A stretch of 57,449 nt of DNA from positions 1 to 57,449 of the forward strand of contig NZ_JAFCNB010000029.1 in the NCBI RefSeq assembly GCF_017896165.1, given 5' to 3'. This document shows, in pieces, positions 23,877 to 33,508 of the stretch (the stretch's first letter is position 1; each line of letters begins with the position of its first letter). This DNA comes from Microbispora oryzae. Its GTDB lineage: Bacteria > Actinomycetota > Actinomycetes > Streptosporangiales > Streptosporangiaceae. Both the position numbers and the translations under genes were made by a program. The notes under the pieces were generated by a model. It was not told where the DNA came from. It did not search any database and saw only the letters and a program-made list of their open reading frames with translations.

Positions 23877-26024
23877 TCAGGAGCTCGTGAGGATGACGAG
23901 CCGCTGCGTCGCCCGGGTCATGGCGACATAGCGGTCGACCGCTCCTTCGATGCCCGTGCCGAACGCCTCCGGGTCGATGAGGACGACCAGGTCGAACTCC
24001 AGCCCCTTCGACAGCTCCGGGGTCAGGGACCGTACCCGGGACGTCCCCCGGAACGTGGGATCCCCGATGACGCAGGCGATCCCGTCGGTGTTGCCGGCCA
24101 GCCAGCCGCCGAGGACCGCGTCCAGTTCCGAGACGGATCCGTGGACGACGGGGACGCCGCCGCTGCGGATGGAGGTCGGCACGTTGGCGTCCGGGAGCGC
24201 GGCCCGGATGACCGGCTCGGCCTCCGCCATGACCTCCTCGGGCGTCCGGTAGTTGATGCTCAGGGACGCCAGGGTGATCCGGTCGAGCCCGATCCGCTGC
24301 AGCCGCTCCCGCCACGACTCCGTGAACCCGTGCCTGGCCTGGGCGCGATCCCCGACGATCGTGAAGCTCCTGGACGGGCACCGCAGCAGCAGCATCTGCC
24401 ACTCCGCGTCGGTCAGCTCCTGTGCCTCGTCCACGACGATGTGCGCGAAGGGACCGGCGAGCGCGTCCGGCTCGACGCCGGCCGGGGCCGACTCGTCGAC
24501 CAGGGCGTTCCGCAGGTCGTCTCCGTGCAGCATCGTCACCGCGCCTTCACCGTCGTCGTCGGCCTCCAGCAGGTCGTCGATGACCTTGGCCATGTGCTCG
24601 CGTTCGGCGGCGACGGAGGCCGCGTGCCTGCGCTTACGTCGCGCCGTCTCCGGGTCGCCGAGCCGCTGCCGTGCCGCGTCCAGGAGCGGCAGGTCGGACA
24701 CCGTCCATGCCTGGGCGTCGGCGCGCTGCAGCCTCCGGACGTCGTCGGGGCTGAGCCAGGGCGCGCACAACCGCAGGTAGGCGGGGACCGTCCACAGGTC
24801 TCCGACGAGGTCGGCCGCCTCGATCAGCGGCCACGCGCGGTTGAAGGTCGTGAGCAGCTCCCTGTTGCGCGTCAGCGACCTGCGGACCAGCGGATCCGGC
24901 GCGTCGCCCTCGTGCTTGTCCACCAGGATCGTGAGCAGTGTCTCCCAGATCTGGTCACGGGCCTCGTTGTGCGGAGTGCCCGGCTCGGCCGCCTCGAACG
25001 CCTCGGCCCAGTCGTCGGCGCCCAGCCAGACCTCGGACCACTGGGTGTCGACCGTCATCCCCGTGGTGGGCGCGTTCTCGTAGAACCTGACGGCCGTCTC
25101 GATGGACTTCACCAGGTCGGCGGACGACTTCAGCCGGGCCACCTCCGGGTCGGCCTCGGTCACCGCCGCGGCTCCCTCGGCGACGAGATCCCGCAGCGTA
25201 CAGGTCTGTACGCCCTCCTCTCCGAGGCTGGGCAGGACGTCGGAGACGTACGCCAGGTAGGGCTGGTGCGGGCCGACGAACAGCACGCCGCCCCGGCGCT
25301 GGTCGAGCCGGGGATCGGAGTAGAGGAGGTAGGCGGCGCGGTGCAGGGCGACGACGGTCTTCCCCGTGCCGGGCCCGCCGTCGACGACGAGCGCGCCGCG
25401 CGATCCGGCACGGATGATCGCGTCCTGGTCGGCCTGGATGGTGCCGAGCACGTCCCGCATCCGGCTCGACCGGTGGCCGCCCAGGCTGGCGATGAAGGCG
25501 GACTGGTCGTCGAGCGCGGCGTGCCCCTCGAACCCGTCCGGTGTGAACACCTCGTCCCAGTAGTCGCTGATCCGGCCACGGGTCCAGCGATACCTGCGGC
25601 GGCTCGCCAGCCCCATCGGATTGGCGTGGGTCGCTCCGAAGAACGGCTCGGCCGCGGGCGAACGCCAGTCGAGCAGCAGCCGGCGGCCCTCACTGTTCGT
25701 GAGGCCGAGTCGTCCCACGTACACGGGTTCGGAGTCGTCCGCGCCGACCATGCGTCCGAGGCACAGATCCAGGCCGAACCGACGCAGCGCACGCAGCCGG
25801 GCGGTCAGCCGGTGGACCTCCAGGTCCCGGTCCAGCGCCTGCCGGCCTCTGCCGCCGGGAGCCCTGAGTTCGGCGTCGAGACGGCCGGACAGCTCGGCGA
25901 TCGACCGTTCGAGGCTCTCGGCGATGGCCGCGAACTGCCGCTCGTCGTCCGCGATCAGCGTCGGGTCCGCCTTGGGAGAGAGGTGGTCGGGAAGGTCGAA
26001 CGCGCTGGTGGTGCGGGGACTCAC
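23877..26024 (-). CDS. helR: HelR-type superfamily 1 helicase, RNA polymerase recycling factor
   Basis: A 715-residue HelD-like ATPase. An N-terminal coiled-coil region (residues about 15-85) is followed by Walker A DGGPGTGKTVVALHRA, Walker B IVVDEAQELTDAEW, and a C-terminal SKGLEFDLVVLIDPE and YVAMTRATQRL, the UvrD-like motifs V-VI. HelR proteins displace rifamycin-stalled RNA polymerase and recycle it. The gene is preceded by a rifamycin-associated element, which fits HelR rather than housekeeping HelD. GTG 26024 is chosen because GGAG lies 8 nt upstream. A longer frame would start inside the RAE. Confidence 0.88.
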   Translation of the reverse strand: MSPRTTSAFDLPDHLSPKADPTLIADDERQFAAIAESLERSIAELSGRLDAELRAPGGRGRQALDRDLEVHRLTARLRALRRFGLDLCLGRMVGADDSEPVYVGRLGLTNSEGRRLLLDWRSPAAEPFFGATHANPMGLASRRRYRWTRGRISDYWDEVFTPDGFEGHAALDDQSAFIASLGGHRSSRMRDVLGTIQADQDAIIRAGSRGALVVDGGPGTGKTVVALHRAAYLLYSDPRLDQRRGGVLFVGPHQPYLAYVSDVLPSLGEEGVQTCTLRDLVAEGAAAVTEADPEVARLKSSADLVKSIETAVRFYENAPTTGMTVDTQWSEVWLGADDWAEAFEAAEPGTPHNEARDQIWETLLTILVDKHEGDAPDPLVRRSLTRNRELLTTFNRAWPLIEAADLVGDLWTVPAYLRLCAPWLSPDDVRRLQRADAQAWTVSDLPLLDAARQRLGDPETARRKRRHAASVAAEREHMAKVIDDLLEADDDGEGAVTMLHGDDLRNALVDESAPAGVEPDALAGPFAHIVVDEAQELTDAEWQMLLLRCPSRSFTIVGDRAQARHGFTESWRERLQRIGLDRITLASLSINYRTPEEVMAEAEPVIRAALPDANVPTSIRSGGVPVVHGSVSELDAVLGGWLAGNTDGIACVIGDPTFRGTSRVRSLTPELSKGLEFDLVVLIDPEAFGTGIEGAVDRYVAMTRATQRLVILTSS

Positions 26025-26091
26025 GGCATGGGCTCCGATCTCGGTCGCTCGCGACTGTGCGAGCACGGCCGACGATTCTGCGGCATGACCC

Positions 26092-26110
26092 GGGTCTTGC
26101 CGCAAGCCCC
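26092..26110 (-). promoter_or_regulatory. Rifamycin-associated element (RAE)
   Basis: On the minus strand the 19-bp inverted repeat reads GGGGCTTGCGGCAAGACCC, matching the known RAE consensus GGGGCTTGCGGCAAGGCCC at 18 of 19 positions as I recall it. It overlaps a TTGCGG -35-like hexamer, with CAGAAT 19 bp downstream as a possible -10. RAEs make rifamycin-resistance genes inducible by rifamycins in actinomycetes. Confidence 0.85.
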
Positions 26111-26185
26111 CCGGTGCGCTATAGGTTGAAAACGGAAGGACTGCGCCGGCGCGACACCTCCCTCCTAGGTGCCTCCGCCGGCCTC

Positions 26186-26575
26186 CTACGCGTCCTCACG
26201 CTGAGGATTTTCCAGGCGGAAGAAATTGCTCTGGGTTCCGTCGCTCTTGGTCTCCTGGTAGATGAAGTTGAGGTGCCGTTCGTCGAATGTGGCGAACCAC
26301 TCGTCCCAGCCGACGTGCTTGAGGTCCTTCCCGCCGTAGCCGGGGAAGTCGAACCGGAGCACGCCCAGGCGGTCACCGCGCTCGGTGCCCTCGACCGTCG
26401 CGGGCGTCCCGCGCCGGGCCTCGGCCCACTCCTTGATCACGTCGTGGCTCGTCGTCACCAGGCTGCGGCCCTCGCGCTCGGGCTCCTCCTCGGGCGATCT
26501 GATCTCCTGGGCGTACTTCAGGCTCCGGGAGCTCGCCGGCCCCCGCCGGACGCCGCCCTCGTTTCGGTCGGTCAT
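26186..26575 (-). CDS. Conserved hypothetical protein (DFPGYGG / FDERHLNF family)
   Basis: A 129-residue soluble protein. The C-terminal 75 residues (HDVIKEWAEARRGTPATVEG, then GVLRFDFPGYGGKDL and a WDEWFATFDE motif) belong to a small conserved family often mislabelled as glucan branching enzyme; it has no catalytic domain of that enzyme. The N-terminal 45 residues are charged and probably flexible. GGAGGTGA 7 nt before ATG 26575 fixes the start. Function unknown. Confidence 0.75.
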   Translation of the reverse strand: MTDRNEGGVRRGPASSRSLKYAQEIRSPEEEPEREGRSLVTTSHDVIKEWAEARRGTPATVEGTERGDRLGVLRFDFPGYGGKDLKHVGWDEWFATFDERHLNFIYQETKSDGTQSNFFRLENPQREDA

Positions 26576-26679
26576 CGCTGTCACCTCCAGTCGTCCCCTA
26601 CCCAGATCGACCTGGGCAAACAGGCCGGCGACCGGGACGGGAGAGCCGATCCGAACTCCGGAAGTGACGCGTTCGCGGC

Positions 26680-26693
26680 GTGACGTGCTTCAC
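26680..26693. repeat. 14-bp repeat, left copy (GTGACGTGCTTCAC)
   Basis: It differs by one base from the copy at 27002-27015. It overlaps the stop codon of the SDR remnant. Confidence 0.7.
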
Positions 26694-26998
26694 GGTTGAT
26701 CGGCGAACACCGCGAACTGCCGTTCGAGGGGCTTCGTCACACCACTGCGCCAGTTCTCGGCGATCGCCTCGGCCACAGGGTCGGGGAAGATGTCCTCCTC
26801 GTCCTTCTCCACCCCGTCGAGGATGGCGCGCGCGACCGACTCCCGGGCGGTCTTCGGTATGTCGAGATCTCGCGACATGTCGGTGTCCACAGGGCCGGCC
26901 AGGACCACGTGCACCCCGACGCCCTGCCTGGCGAGCACGGCGCGGAGCGCCTGCGTCAGGGAGAACGCGGCCGCCTTCGAGATCGAGCCGAGAATGCG
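26690..26998 (-). pseudogene. SDR remnant (C-terminal third only)
   Basis: The minus-strand frame reads GSISKAAAFSLTQALRA, then GVHVVLAGPVDTDMSRDL and a C-terminal IFPDPVAEAIAENWRSGV, the C-terminal part of a short-chain dehydrogenase of the kind found beside cytochrome P450s. The Rossmann half and the catalytic Tyr (here Gly, in GSISK) are missing, and no homologous sequence is visible upstream. The fragment is enclosed by two 14-bp near-identical repeats. An 82-residue product from GTG 26938 is possible but I regard it as a broken gene. Confidence 0.75.
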
Positions 26999-27001
26999 AC
27001 A

Positions 27002-27015
27002 GTGACGTGCGTCAC
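27002..27015. repeat. 14-bp repeat, right copy (GTGACGTGCGTCAC)
   Basis: This copy is a perfect inverted repeat (GTGACG-TG-CGTCAC). It lies exactly where SDR homology of the remnant begins, so the pair brackets the broken gene. Confidence 0.7.
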
Positions 27016-27082
27016 ACCGATTCTGGTCCTGGCCGGCTGCACGGTGGGCAGCTTGGCCAACCCGTGCAAGCCGGGCCCGCGG

Positions 27083-27844
27083 TCAGGCGGTCACCCCGCC
27101 GTCGACCACGAGATCGTGCCCGACCACGAAGGCGGACTCCTCCGAGGCCAGCCAGAGCACCGCCGCGACGACCTCGTCCCTCTCGCCGACCCGGCCGAGC
27201 GGTACGGCGGTGGCCAGGCGCGAGGCGCGGTCGGCCGCGGTCTCGCCCGGCCGCAGTGACATGGAGGTGTCGGTGGCCCCGGGGCTGACACAGTTGATCC
27301 GCACGCCGTCCTTGATGTGGTCGAGCGCCGCGACCCGGGTCAGCGTGCTCACCGCGGCCTTGGTGGCGGCGTACGCGGCCATGCCCGGGCGGCGTCCGTG
27401 ATAGCCGATGTTGGACGCGGTGTTGACGATGACGCCGCCGTCGTGCTCGCGCATGTGACGGACCTGGTACCGCATGCAGAGCATGACCCCCGTCAGGTTC
27501 ACCGCGACGGTGGAGTTCCACATGTCCAGGTCGAGATCCGCGATCGGCTGCGGCTTGGGGAAGAAACCGGCGTTGTTGTGCGCGACGTGGAGGCCGCCGT
27601 GCCGCTCGACGACCGTCTCGACCAGTCGTGCGACGTCCTCCGCGCGGGAGACGTCGGTCGTCACGGCACTGGCCTCGCCGCCCTCGTCCGCGATCAGGCG
27701 GACCGTCTCGTCGATCGGTTCCTGCCGTCGTCCCGCGGCCACCACGACGGCGCCCTCACGGGCGAAGGCCAGCGCACTGTCCCGGCCGATGCCGGATCCG
27801 GCCCCCGTCACCAGCGCGACCTTGCCCGCGAATCGTGCGGTCAT
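27083..27844 (-). CDS. Short-chain dehydrogenase/reductase
   Basis: A 253-residue classical SDR with the full motif set: TGAGSGIG (residues 14-21), HNNAG, NTASN, YAATK and VVGHDLVVDGG. The predicted reaction is NAD(P)-dependent ketone/alcohol conversion in the cytoplasm. ATG 27844 is preceded by GGAGAG. It is divergent from the next SDR and may be the left edge of the polyketide cluster as a tailoring ketoreductase. Its generic sequence does not prove this. Confidence 0.88.
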   Translation of the reverse strand: MTARFAGKVALVTGAGSGIGRDSALAFAREGAVVVAAGRRQEPIDETVRLIADEGGEASAVTTDVSRAEDVARLVETVVERHGGLHVAHNNAGFFPKPQPIADLDLDMWNSTVAVNLTGVMLCMRYQVRHMREHDGGVIVNTASNIGYHGRRPGMAAYAATKAAVSTLTRVAALDHIKDGVRINCVSPGATDTSMSLRPGETAADRASRLATAVPLGRVGERDEVVAAVLWLASEESAFVVGHDLVVDGGVTA

Positions 27845-28014
27845 CTCTCCAGCCCCTCGATCTTGTGGTGCGTCAGCGGACGGTGTTCCGCCGCGACCGT
27901 GATCGCGGCTCGAACCCTCTGGCCTAGTGTGGCCCAGGTGGAGTCGGCCACCGCCGAGCGGGTCGAGCGGCGGCCGCCATGCACGGTGATCGGCAGTCTC
28001 GGCTGGAGGTGCGT

Positions 28015-28788
28015 GTGGCTCGTTCGTATGTCGTGACGGGAGGCGGCCAGGGCGTCGGCCGCGCGTTGGCCGAGCGGCTCCTTGAAGATGAGCACAGCGT
28101 CGTCGTCATCGAACTCGACGGCGCTGCGCTCGCCTGGGCAGACAGTCATCCGGCGGGTTCCCGGCTGATCTCCGTGGTCGGCGACGCGGCCGATGAGGCG
28201 GTGACGGAGCGAGCCGCCGATCTGGCGCAGGACGCGGGCACCTTCGCCGGCTGGGTGAACAACGCCGCCGTGTTCCGGGACGCGTCCGTGCACACGGTCC
28301 CCCCGCATGAGGTGCTCGGCCTCATCGCGCTGAACCTCAATCTCGCGGTCGTCGGATGTGCCACGGCGGTTCGTCGCTTTCTCTCAGCGGGCCACGGCGG
28401 TGCGATCGTCAACGTCTCCTCACACCAGGCGCAGCGCGCCGTCCGCGGGGCCCTGCCGTACGTGACGGCCAAGGCGGCCGTCGAAGGACTCACCCGCGCG
28501 CTGGCCGTCGACTACGGGCCCTTCGGCATCCGGGTGAACGCCGTCGCGCTGGGATCGATCAGTACAGAACGGTACGAGGCATTCCTCGACGGGCAGGAGA
28601 CCGCGAACGCGGAGCGGATCCAGAACGAGATGCGTCTGCTCCACCCGCTGGGCAGAGTCGGGCGTCCCGACGAGGTGGCGGCTACCGTCGCATACCTGCT
28701 GTCAGACGACGCGAGCTTCGTCAACGGCGTGATTCTGCCCGTCGACGGGGGCCGGGCAGCACTCGGGCGCGACCCGGAAGAGACCTGA
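28015..28788 (+). CDS. Short-chain dehydrogenase/reductase
   Basis: A 257-residue [29 protein letters not shown] and [11 protein letters not shown]. The catalytic Ser, Tyr and Lys are all present. GTG 28015 has GGAGG 5 nt upstream. A TAGTGT box at 27925-27930 probably drives a transcript that begins near 27938, giving a short 5' leader. It lies next to the polyketide genes and may reduce a polyketide carbonyl, an inference from position. Confidence 0.85.
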   Translation: MARSYVVTGGGQGVGRALAERLLEDEHSVVVIELDGAALAWADSHPAGSRLISVVGDAADEAVTERAADLAQDAGTFAGWVNNAAVFRDASVHTVPPHEVLGLIALNLNLAVVGCATAVRRFLSAGHGGAIVNVSSHQAQRAVRGALPYVTAKAAVEGLTRALAVDYGPFGIRVNAVALGSISTERYEAFLDGQETANAERIQNEMRLLHPLGRVGRPDEVAATVAYLLSDDASFVNGVILPVDGGRAALGRDPEET

Positions 28789-28828
28789 TCCCTTGCGAAA
28801 GTGGGCCTCGGTCTCCGCGGCCGCCGGT

Positions 28829-29239
28829 TCAGCGGTGTGCGGCCTCGATCGCCAGTTTCATCTCGGCCGCGCCGCGTTCGACGCGAATGCGGATCTCGGG
28901 AGCGAGCGCGTGCGGCAGCACGTCGGTGATCCAGATCAACCGGCCCGCCCGATCGCCTTCCGGGTGAACCTCGAACGAGGCATGGTGGTGATCGATCGCC
29001 GGCCGCGCGCCCTCGACGACGGAGTAAGCAAGGCGGCGGGCCTCGTCGTCGATCGCGACGATCAGCTCACGGATGACGTGTCCGTCGGGAAAGGTCAAGA
29101 ACCGCTGGTCGCCCTCGATTCGGGTGTCGGTGACGCGGCCGGGCAGCAGACGCCGGTGTACGGCGCCGACGTCACGCAGCACGTCCCATATGTGCTCGGG
29201 AGACGCATCGATCACGATCTCGTGGCGTATGGAAGCCAT
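28829..29239 (-). CDS. SRPBCC-fold protein, possible polyketide cyclase/aromatase
   Basis: A 136-residue START-like domain: MASIRHEIVIDASPEHIWDV, then LTFPDGHVIRELIVAIDDE and a C-terminal helix ending AAEMKLAIEAAH. The whole protein is one such domain, the fold of mono-domain cyclases in type II polyketide pathways but also of generic ligand-binding proteins. The start is uncertain: ATG 29239 matches the fold edge, and ATG 29278 is the alternative. It is the most distal gene of the minus-strand core operon, which supports a biosynthetic role. Confidence 0.65.
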   Translation of the reverse strand: MASIRHEIVIDASPEHIWDVLRDVGAVHRRLLPGRVTDTRIEGDQRFLTFPDGHVIRELIVAIDDEARRLAYSVVEGARPAIDHHHASFEVHPEGDRAGRLIWITDVLPHALAPEIRIRVERGAAEMKLAIEAAHR

Positions 29240-29314
29240 GACGCGGCCGAGGGCTCCTTCCGGGACGGAATGTGGCATGCCGAGCCTATCGAGACCGGGC
29301 CCCGCGAGCGACGA

Positions 29315-29632
29315 TCAGGCGGGCTCACGTCGCCCGTACGGCCACGTCGGCCGCGGCGTCTCGGCGGGGCCGCACAGCTCCGGCGAGGCCGGCGTGCCGA
29401 TCGCGCCGGAGGCGGGGCCACTGACGGCGGCGGCGGACCCGCCGATTCTGAGAGGCGAGCGGTCGAGAGTCAGGCCCAGGAGCAGCCCGGCGAGCGCGGA
29501 GACCACCGAGATCCCCGCCACCGCGAGCACGAGGCGGTGGCGGACGAACCTGGGAGGTACGAACTCCCAGGTGCCCTCGGCCGGATGGAACCTGTAGGTG
29601 ATGCCGTCGCGCCGCTGATCGCCCTTGGTCAT
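29315..29632 (-). CDS. Small single-helix membrane protein
   Basis: A 105-residue protein: charged N-terminal 33 residues (ITYRFHPAEGTWEFVPPRFV), one hydrophobic segment (about residues 34-55), then an Ala/Pro-rich outer tail. GGGAGG precedes ATG 29632. It sits between the CLF and SRPBCC genes in the core operon. No family recognised; a role in the pathway is not evident. Confidence 0.6.
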   Translation of the reverse strand: MTKGDQRRDGITYRFHPAEGTWEFVPPRFVRHRLVLAVAGISVVSALAGLLLGLTLDRSPLRIGGSAAAVSGPASGAIGTPASPELCGPAETPRPTWPYGRREPA

Positions 29633-29724
29633 GAGGCCTCCCCTCGTGTCCGCGCTTCCCCGCCAATCTCGACCGGCTACCTGCCATACGGCTGACAGCA
29701 GCCTGAACGGTGCCGGAACGCGCG

Positions 29725-30951
29725 TCAGTGGTCGGCGAGGGCACGCAGCACGGCGGCGGCGTTGAAGCCGCCGGAACCGCGCGCCAGCACCAGTGCGGTG
29801 CGCAGTCCCGGCGCCTCCCGAGGCTCGGTGACCAGGTCGAGCCCGCTTGCGACGGGGCGATCCTCGTACACGGTCGGTGGGATGACCCCATGGTGGAGGG
29901 AGAGCGCGGCCCAGGCGACGTCCAGCGCGGCCCCTCCCGAGGACAGGCGGCCGGTCATCGTCTTGGGTACGGTCACCGGCACCCGTCTCGACCCGAACAC
30001 CTCGGCGAGCGCCGACTTCTCGGCGACGTCTCCGGCGGGGTCCCCGGCGCCGTCGGCGAAGACCACGTCCACATCGTCCGGGCCACACCCGGCTCTGGTC
30101 AGCGCCACCCGAGCGGCTCTCGCGAGCTGACGGCCGTCGGGAGCCGCGCAGTCGTGGTGGTGGGCGTCGTGGGTGGCGGCGGTTCCGGCCACTTCCGCGT
30201 ACACGGTGGGGGCGGGACGGAGACGGGCACGGCGTAGCTCCTCGACCACCAGCATCGCCCCTCCTTCTCCCGGTACATGGCCGGCGGCGTCGGGTGCGAA
30301 GGGCCGGTAGGCGCGTGCCGGATCACGCTCCCGGCTCAGCGTCGTCTGGCTCGACAAGCAGACCAGGGCGTACGGCGAGAGCGGCGCCTCCGTCCCACCC
30401 ACGAGGACGGCCTCGCTTCCCCTTCTGATGAGCCTGGACGCCTGCGCGAGGGCGTCTATCCCGCCCGCGCCGTCGGAGACGATCACTCCGCAGGCGCCCT
30501 TGACCCTGTGACGGATGGAGATCTGGCCGCTGCTCGCGGCGTAGAACCAGCCGATGGACTGGTAGGCGCTGACGGACCGTGGCCCCGCCTTGTACAGCGC
30601 CTCGATCTCCCGCTGGCCGAAGGCGTTGCCTCCCGAAGCGCTGGACGTGACGACGGACAGATGGAAGGGGTACTCCGCGAGGGGGTCGACCGCGGCGTCG
30701 GCCAGCGCGAGCTCGGTCGCGGCGAGTGCCATCCAGGTCCACCTGTCCGTCTGCACGAGCAGCCGGTTCTCGAGGTGGGCGGCCTCATCGAACCCGCGCA
30801 CCTGGCCCGCCGCCTGGACGGGCAGGGCCTCCGCGTCGGGCAGGGGGGCGATCCCCGAGGCGGAGGCCAGCGTGTTCCGCCAGTGCTCGGCGACGCCCAG
30901 CCCGGTGGGTGCGACCGCGCCGATTCCGGTGACGACCACACGCCTGGTCAC
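29725..30951 (-). CDS. Chain length factor (KS-beta) of a type II PKS
   Basis: A 408-residue ketosynthase-like protein, the catalytically inactive partner of KS-alpha that sets polyketide length. The thiolase fold is complete (RRVVVTGIGAVAPTG, GGTEAPLSPYAL, VPGEGGAMLVVEE, PKTMTGRLSSGGAALDVAWA). The nucleophile position, aligned with C168 of KS-alpha, is Gly161 in VIVSDGAGGID; actinorhodin-type CLFs have Gln there. Its GTG overlaps the KS-alpha stop (GTGA), the usual coupled arrangement. The chain length itself cannot be read by eye. Confidence 0.92.
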   Translation of the reverse strand: MTRRVVVTGIGAVAPTGLGVAEHWRNTLASASGIAPLPDAEALPVQAAGQVRGFDEAAHLENRLLVQTDRWTWMALAATELALADAAVDPLAEYPFHLSVVTSSASGGNAFGQREIEALYKAGPRSVSAYQSIGWFYAASSGQISIRHRVKGACGVIVSDGAGGIDALAQASRLIRRGSEAVLVGGTEAPLSPYALVCLSSQTTLSRERDPARAYRPFAPDAAGHVPGEGGAMLVVEELRRARLRPAPTVYAEVAGTAATHDAHHHDCAAPDGRQLARAARVALTRAGCGPDDVDVVFADGAGDPAGDVAEKSALAEVFGSRRVPVTVPKTMTGRLSSGGAALDVAWAALSLHHGVIPPTVYEDRPVASGLDLVTEPREAPGLRTALVLARGSGGFNAAAVLRALADH

Positions 30952-32206
30952 TTGCCCTCCAGCCGTGAGAAGACCATCGCCGACTGGAACCCGCCGAACC
31001 CGCTGCCGGCCGACAGCGCGTGGTCGACCGTGACCTCGCGGGCGACTCCGGGGGTGTAGTCCAGGTCGCACTCGGGATCGGCCGTCGTCAGGTTGGCGGT
31101 GGGAGGGACGAGGCCCCGCTGGATGGCCAGGGCGCAGGCGGCCATCTCGATCGAACCGATGGCGCCGAGCGAGTGCCCGATCACCGATTTGATCGAGCTG
31201 ATCGGGATGTGTCTCGCCGCTTCGCCCAGGGCGCGCTTGTACGCGGCGGTCTCGTGTCTGTCGTTCTGTTTCGTACCGGAACCGTGGGCGCTGATGTAAT
31301 CCAGGTCCTCCGGGTTCAGCCTGGCCCGGTCCATCGCGTCCATGATCGCCTCGCTGAGTTCGAATCCGTCCGGACGCAGGCCGGTCATGTGGAACGAGTT
31401 GGCTCGCGCGGCGAATCCGGTGATCTCGCAGTAGATCCTGGCGGACCTCGCCACGGCGTGCTCCAGCTCCTCCACGATCAGGACGGCGGCCCCCTCTCCG
31501 AGGACGAATCCCTGACGGTCGGCGTCGAACGGCCGGGACGCCTCCTCGGGATCGGCGTTGCGGGGGCTCGTCGCCCTGATCGCATCGAAGCAGGCCACTG
31601 TGATGGGTGAGATCGGCGCGTCCGACGCCCCGGCGATGACGATGTCGGCCTCGTCGTCCTGGATCAGTGTGTGCGCGTGCCCGATGGCGTCGATTCCCGA
31701 CGTGCAGCCGGTCGAGATGACCGCCGCGGGGCCCTGCGCGCCGTAGCGGACTGCCAGCTCTGTGGCCGCGCTCGACGGCACGAGGGCATGGTGGAGGAAC
31801 GGCCCCACGTGAGTGGGATCCACCACCCAGTCCTTGCCGCCGTTGCTCGCCACCACGTACTCGTCCTCCAGACGGATGGTCGACCCAACAGCGGAGCCGA
31901 GGGAGACACCCATGCGTTCGTGGTCGAGGGACGAGCGGTCGAGCTCGCTGTCGGCGAAGGCCTCGTCCGCGCAGGCGAGGGCGAGGAGCGCGAATCGGTC
32001 CATCCGCCTGACCTCCTGCGGGGTGAGGCCGTAGGCGAAGGGGTCGAAGTCGCACTCGGCCGCGATCTGGGAGCGGAAGGGCTCGGGGTCGAACCGGCTG
32101 ATGCGCCGGATCGCCGGCTTGCCGCCCACTATTCGCTGCCAGAACTCCTCCCGGGAGCCGCCGCCGGGGGCGATCACCCCGATCCCGGTCACGACGCTGC
32201 GACGCA

Positions 32207-32207
<1 letters not shown>
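30948..32207 (-). CDS. Ketosynthase alpha (KS-alpha) of a type II PKS
   Basis: A 419-residue condensing enzyme that elongates malonyl units on the ACP. The active-site cysteine C168 lies in VISTGCTSGID, with H308 (ISAHGSGTKQND) and H345 (SVIGHSLGAIGS) completing the Cys-His-His set. RQGFVLGEGAAVLIVEE is also typical. The TGATG overlap with the cyclase-cupin gene and the GTGA overlap with CLF show one transcript: ACP, cyclase-cupin, KS-alpha, CLF. The neighbouring cyclase set points to the spore-pigment/pentangular branch. Confidence 0.95.

Positions 32208-33508
<1,301 letters not shown>

Noticed and set aside
22572..26129. A 1185-codon open frame on the plus strand antisense to tetR and helR
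   Set aside because: It runs opposite to two well-recognised genes, its product is compositionally biased (Arg, Gly, Asp, Val) with no domain, and such frames are expected in high-GC DNA.
27938..28036. A 32-codon leaderless upstream frame before the SDR at 28015
   Set aside because: It starts at the predicted transcription start but overlaps the SDR start in another frame and shows no recognisable peptide; most likely chance.
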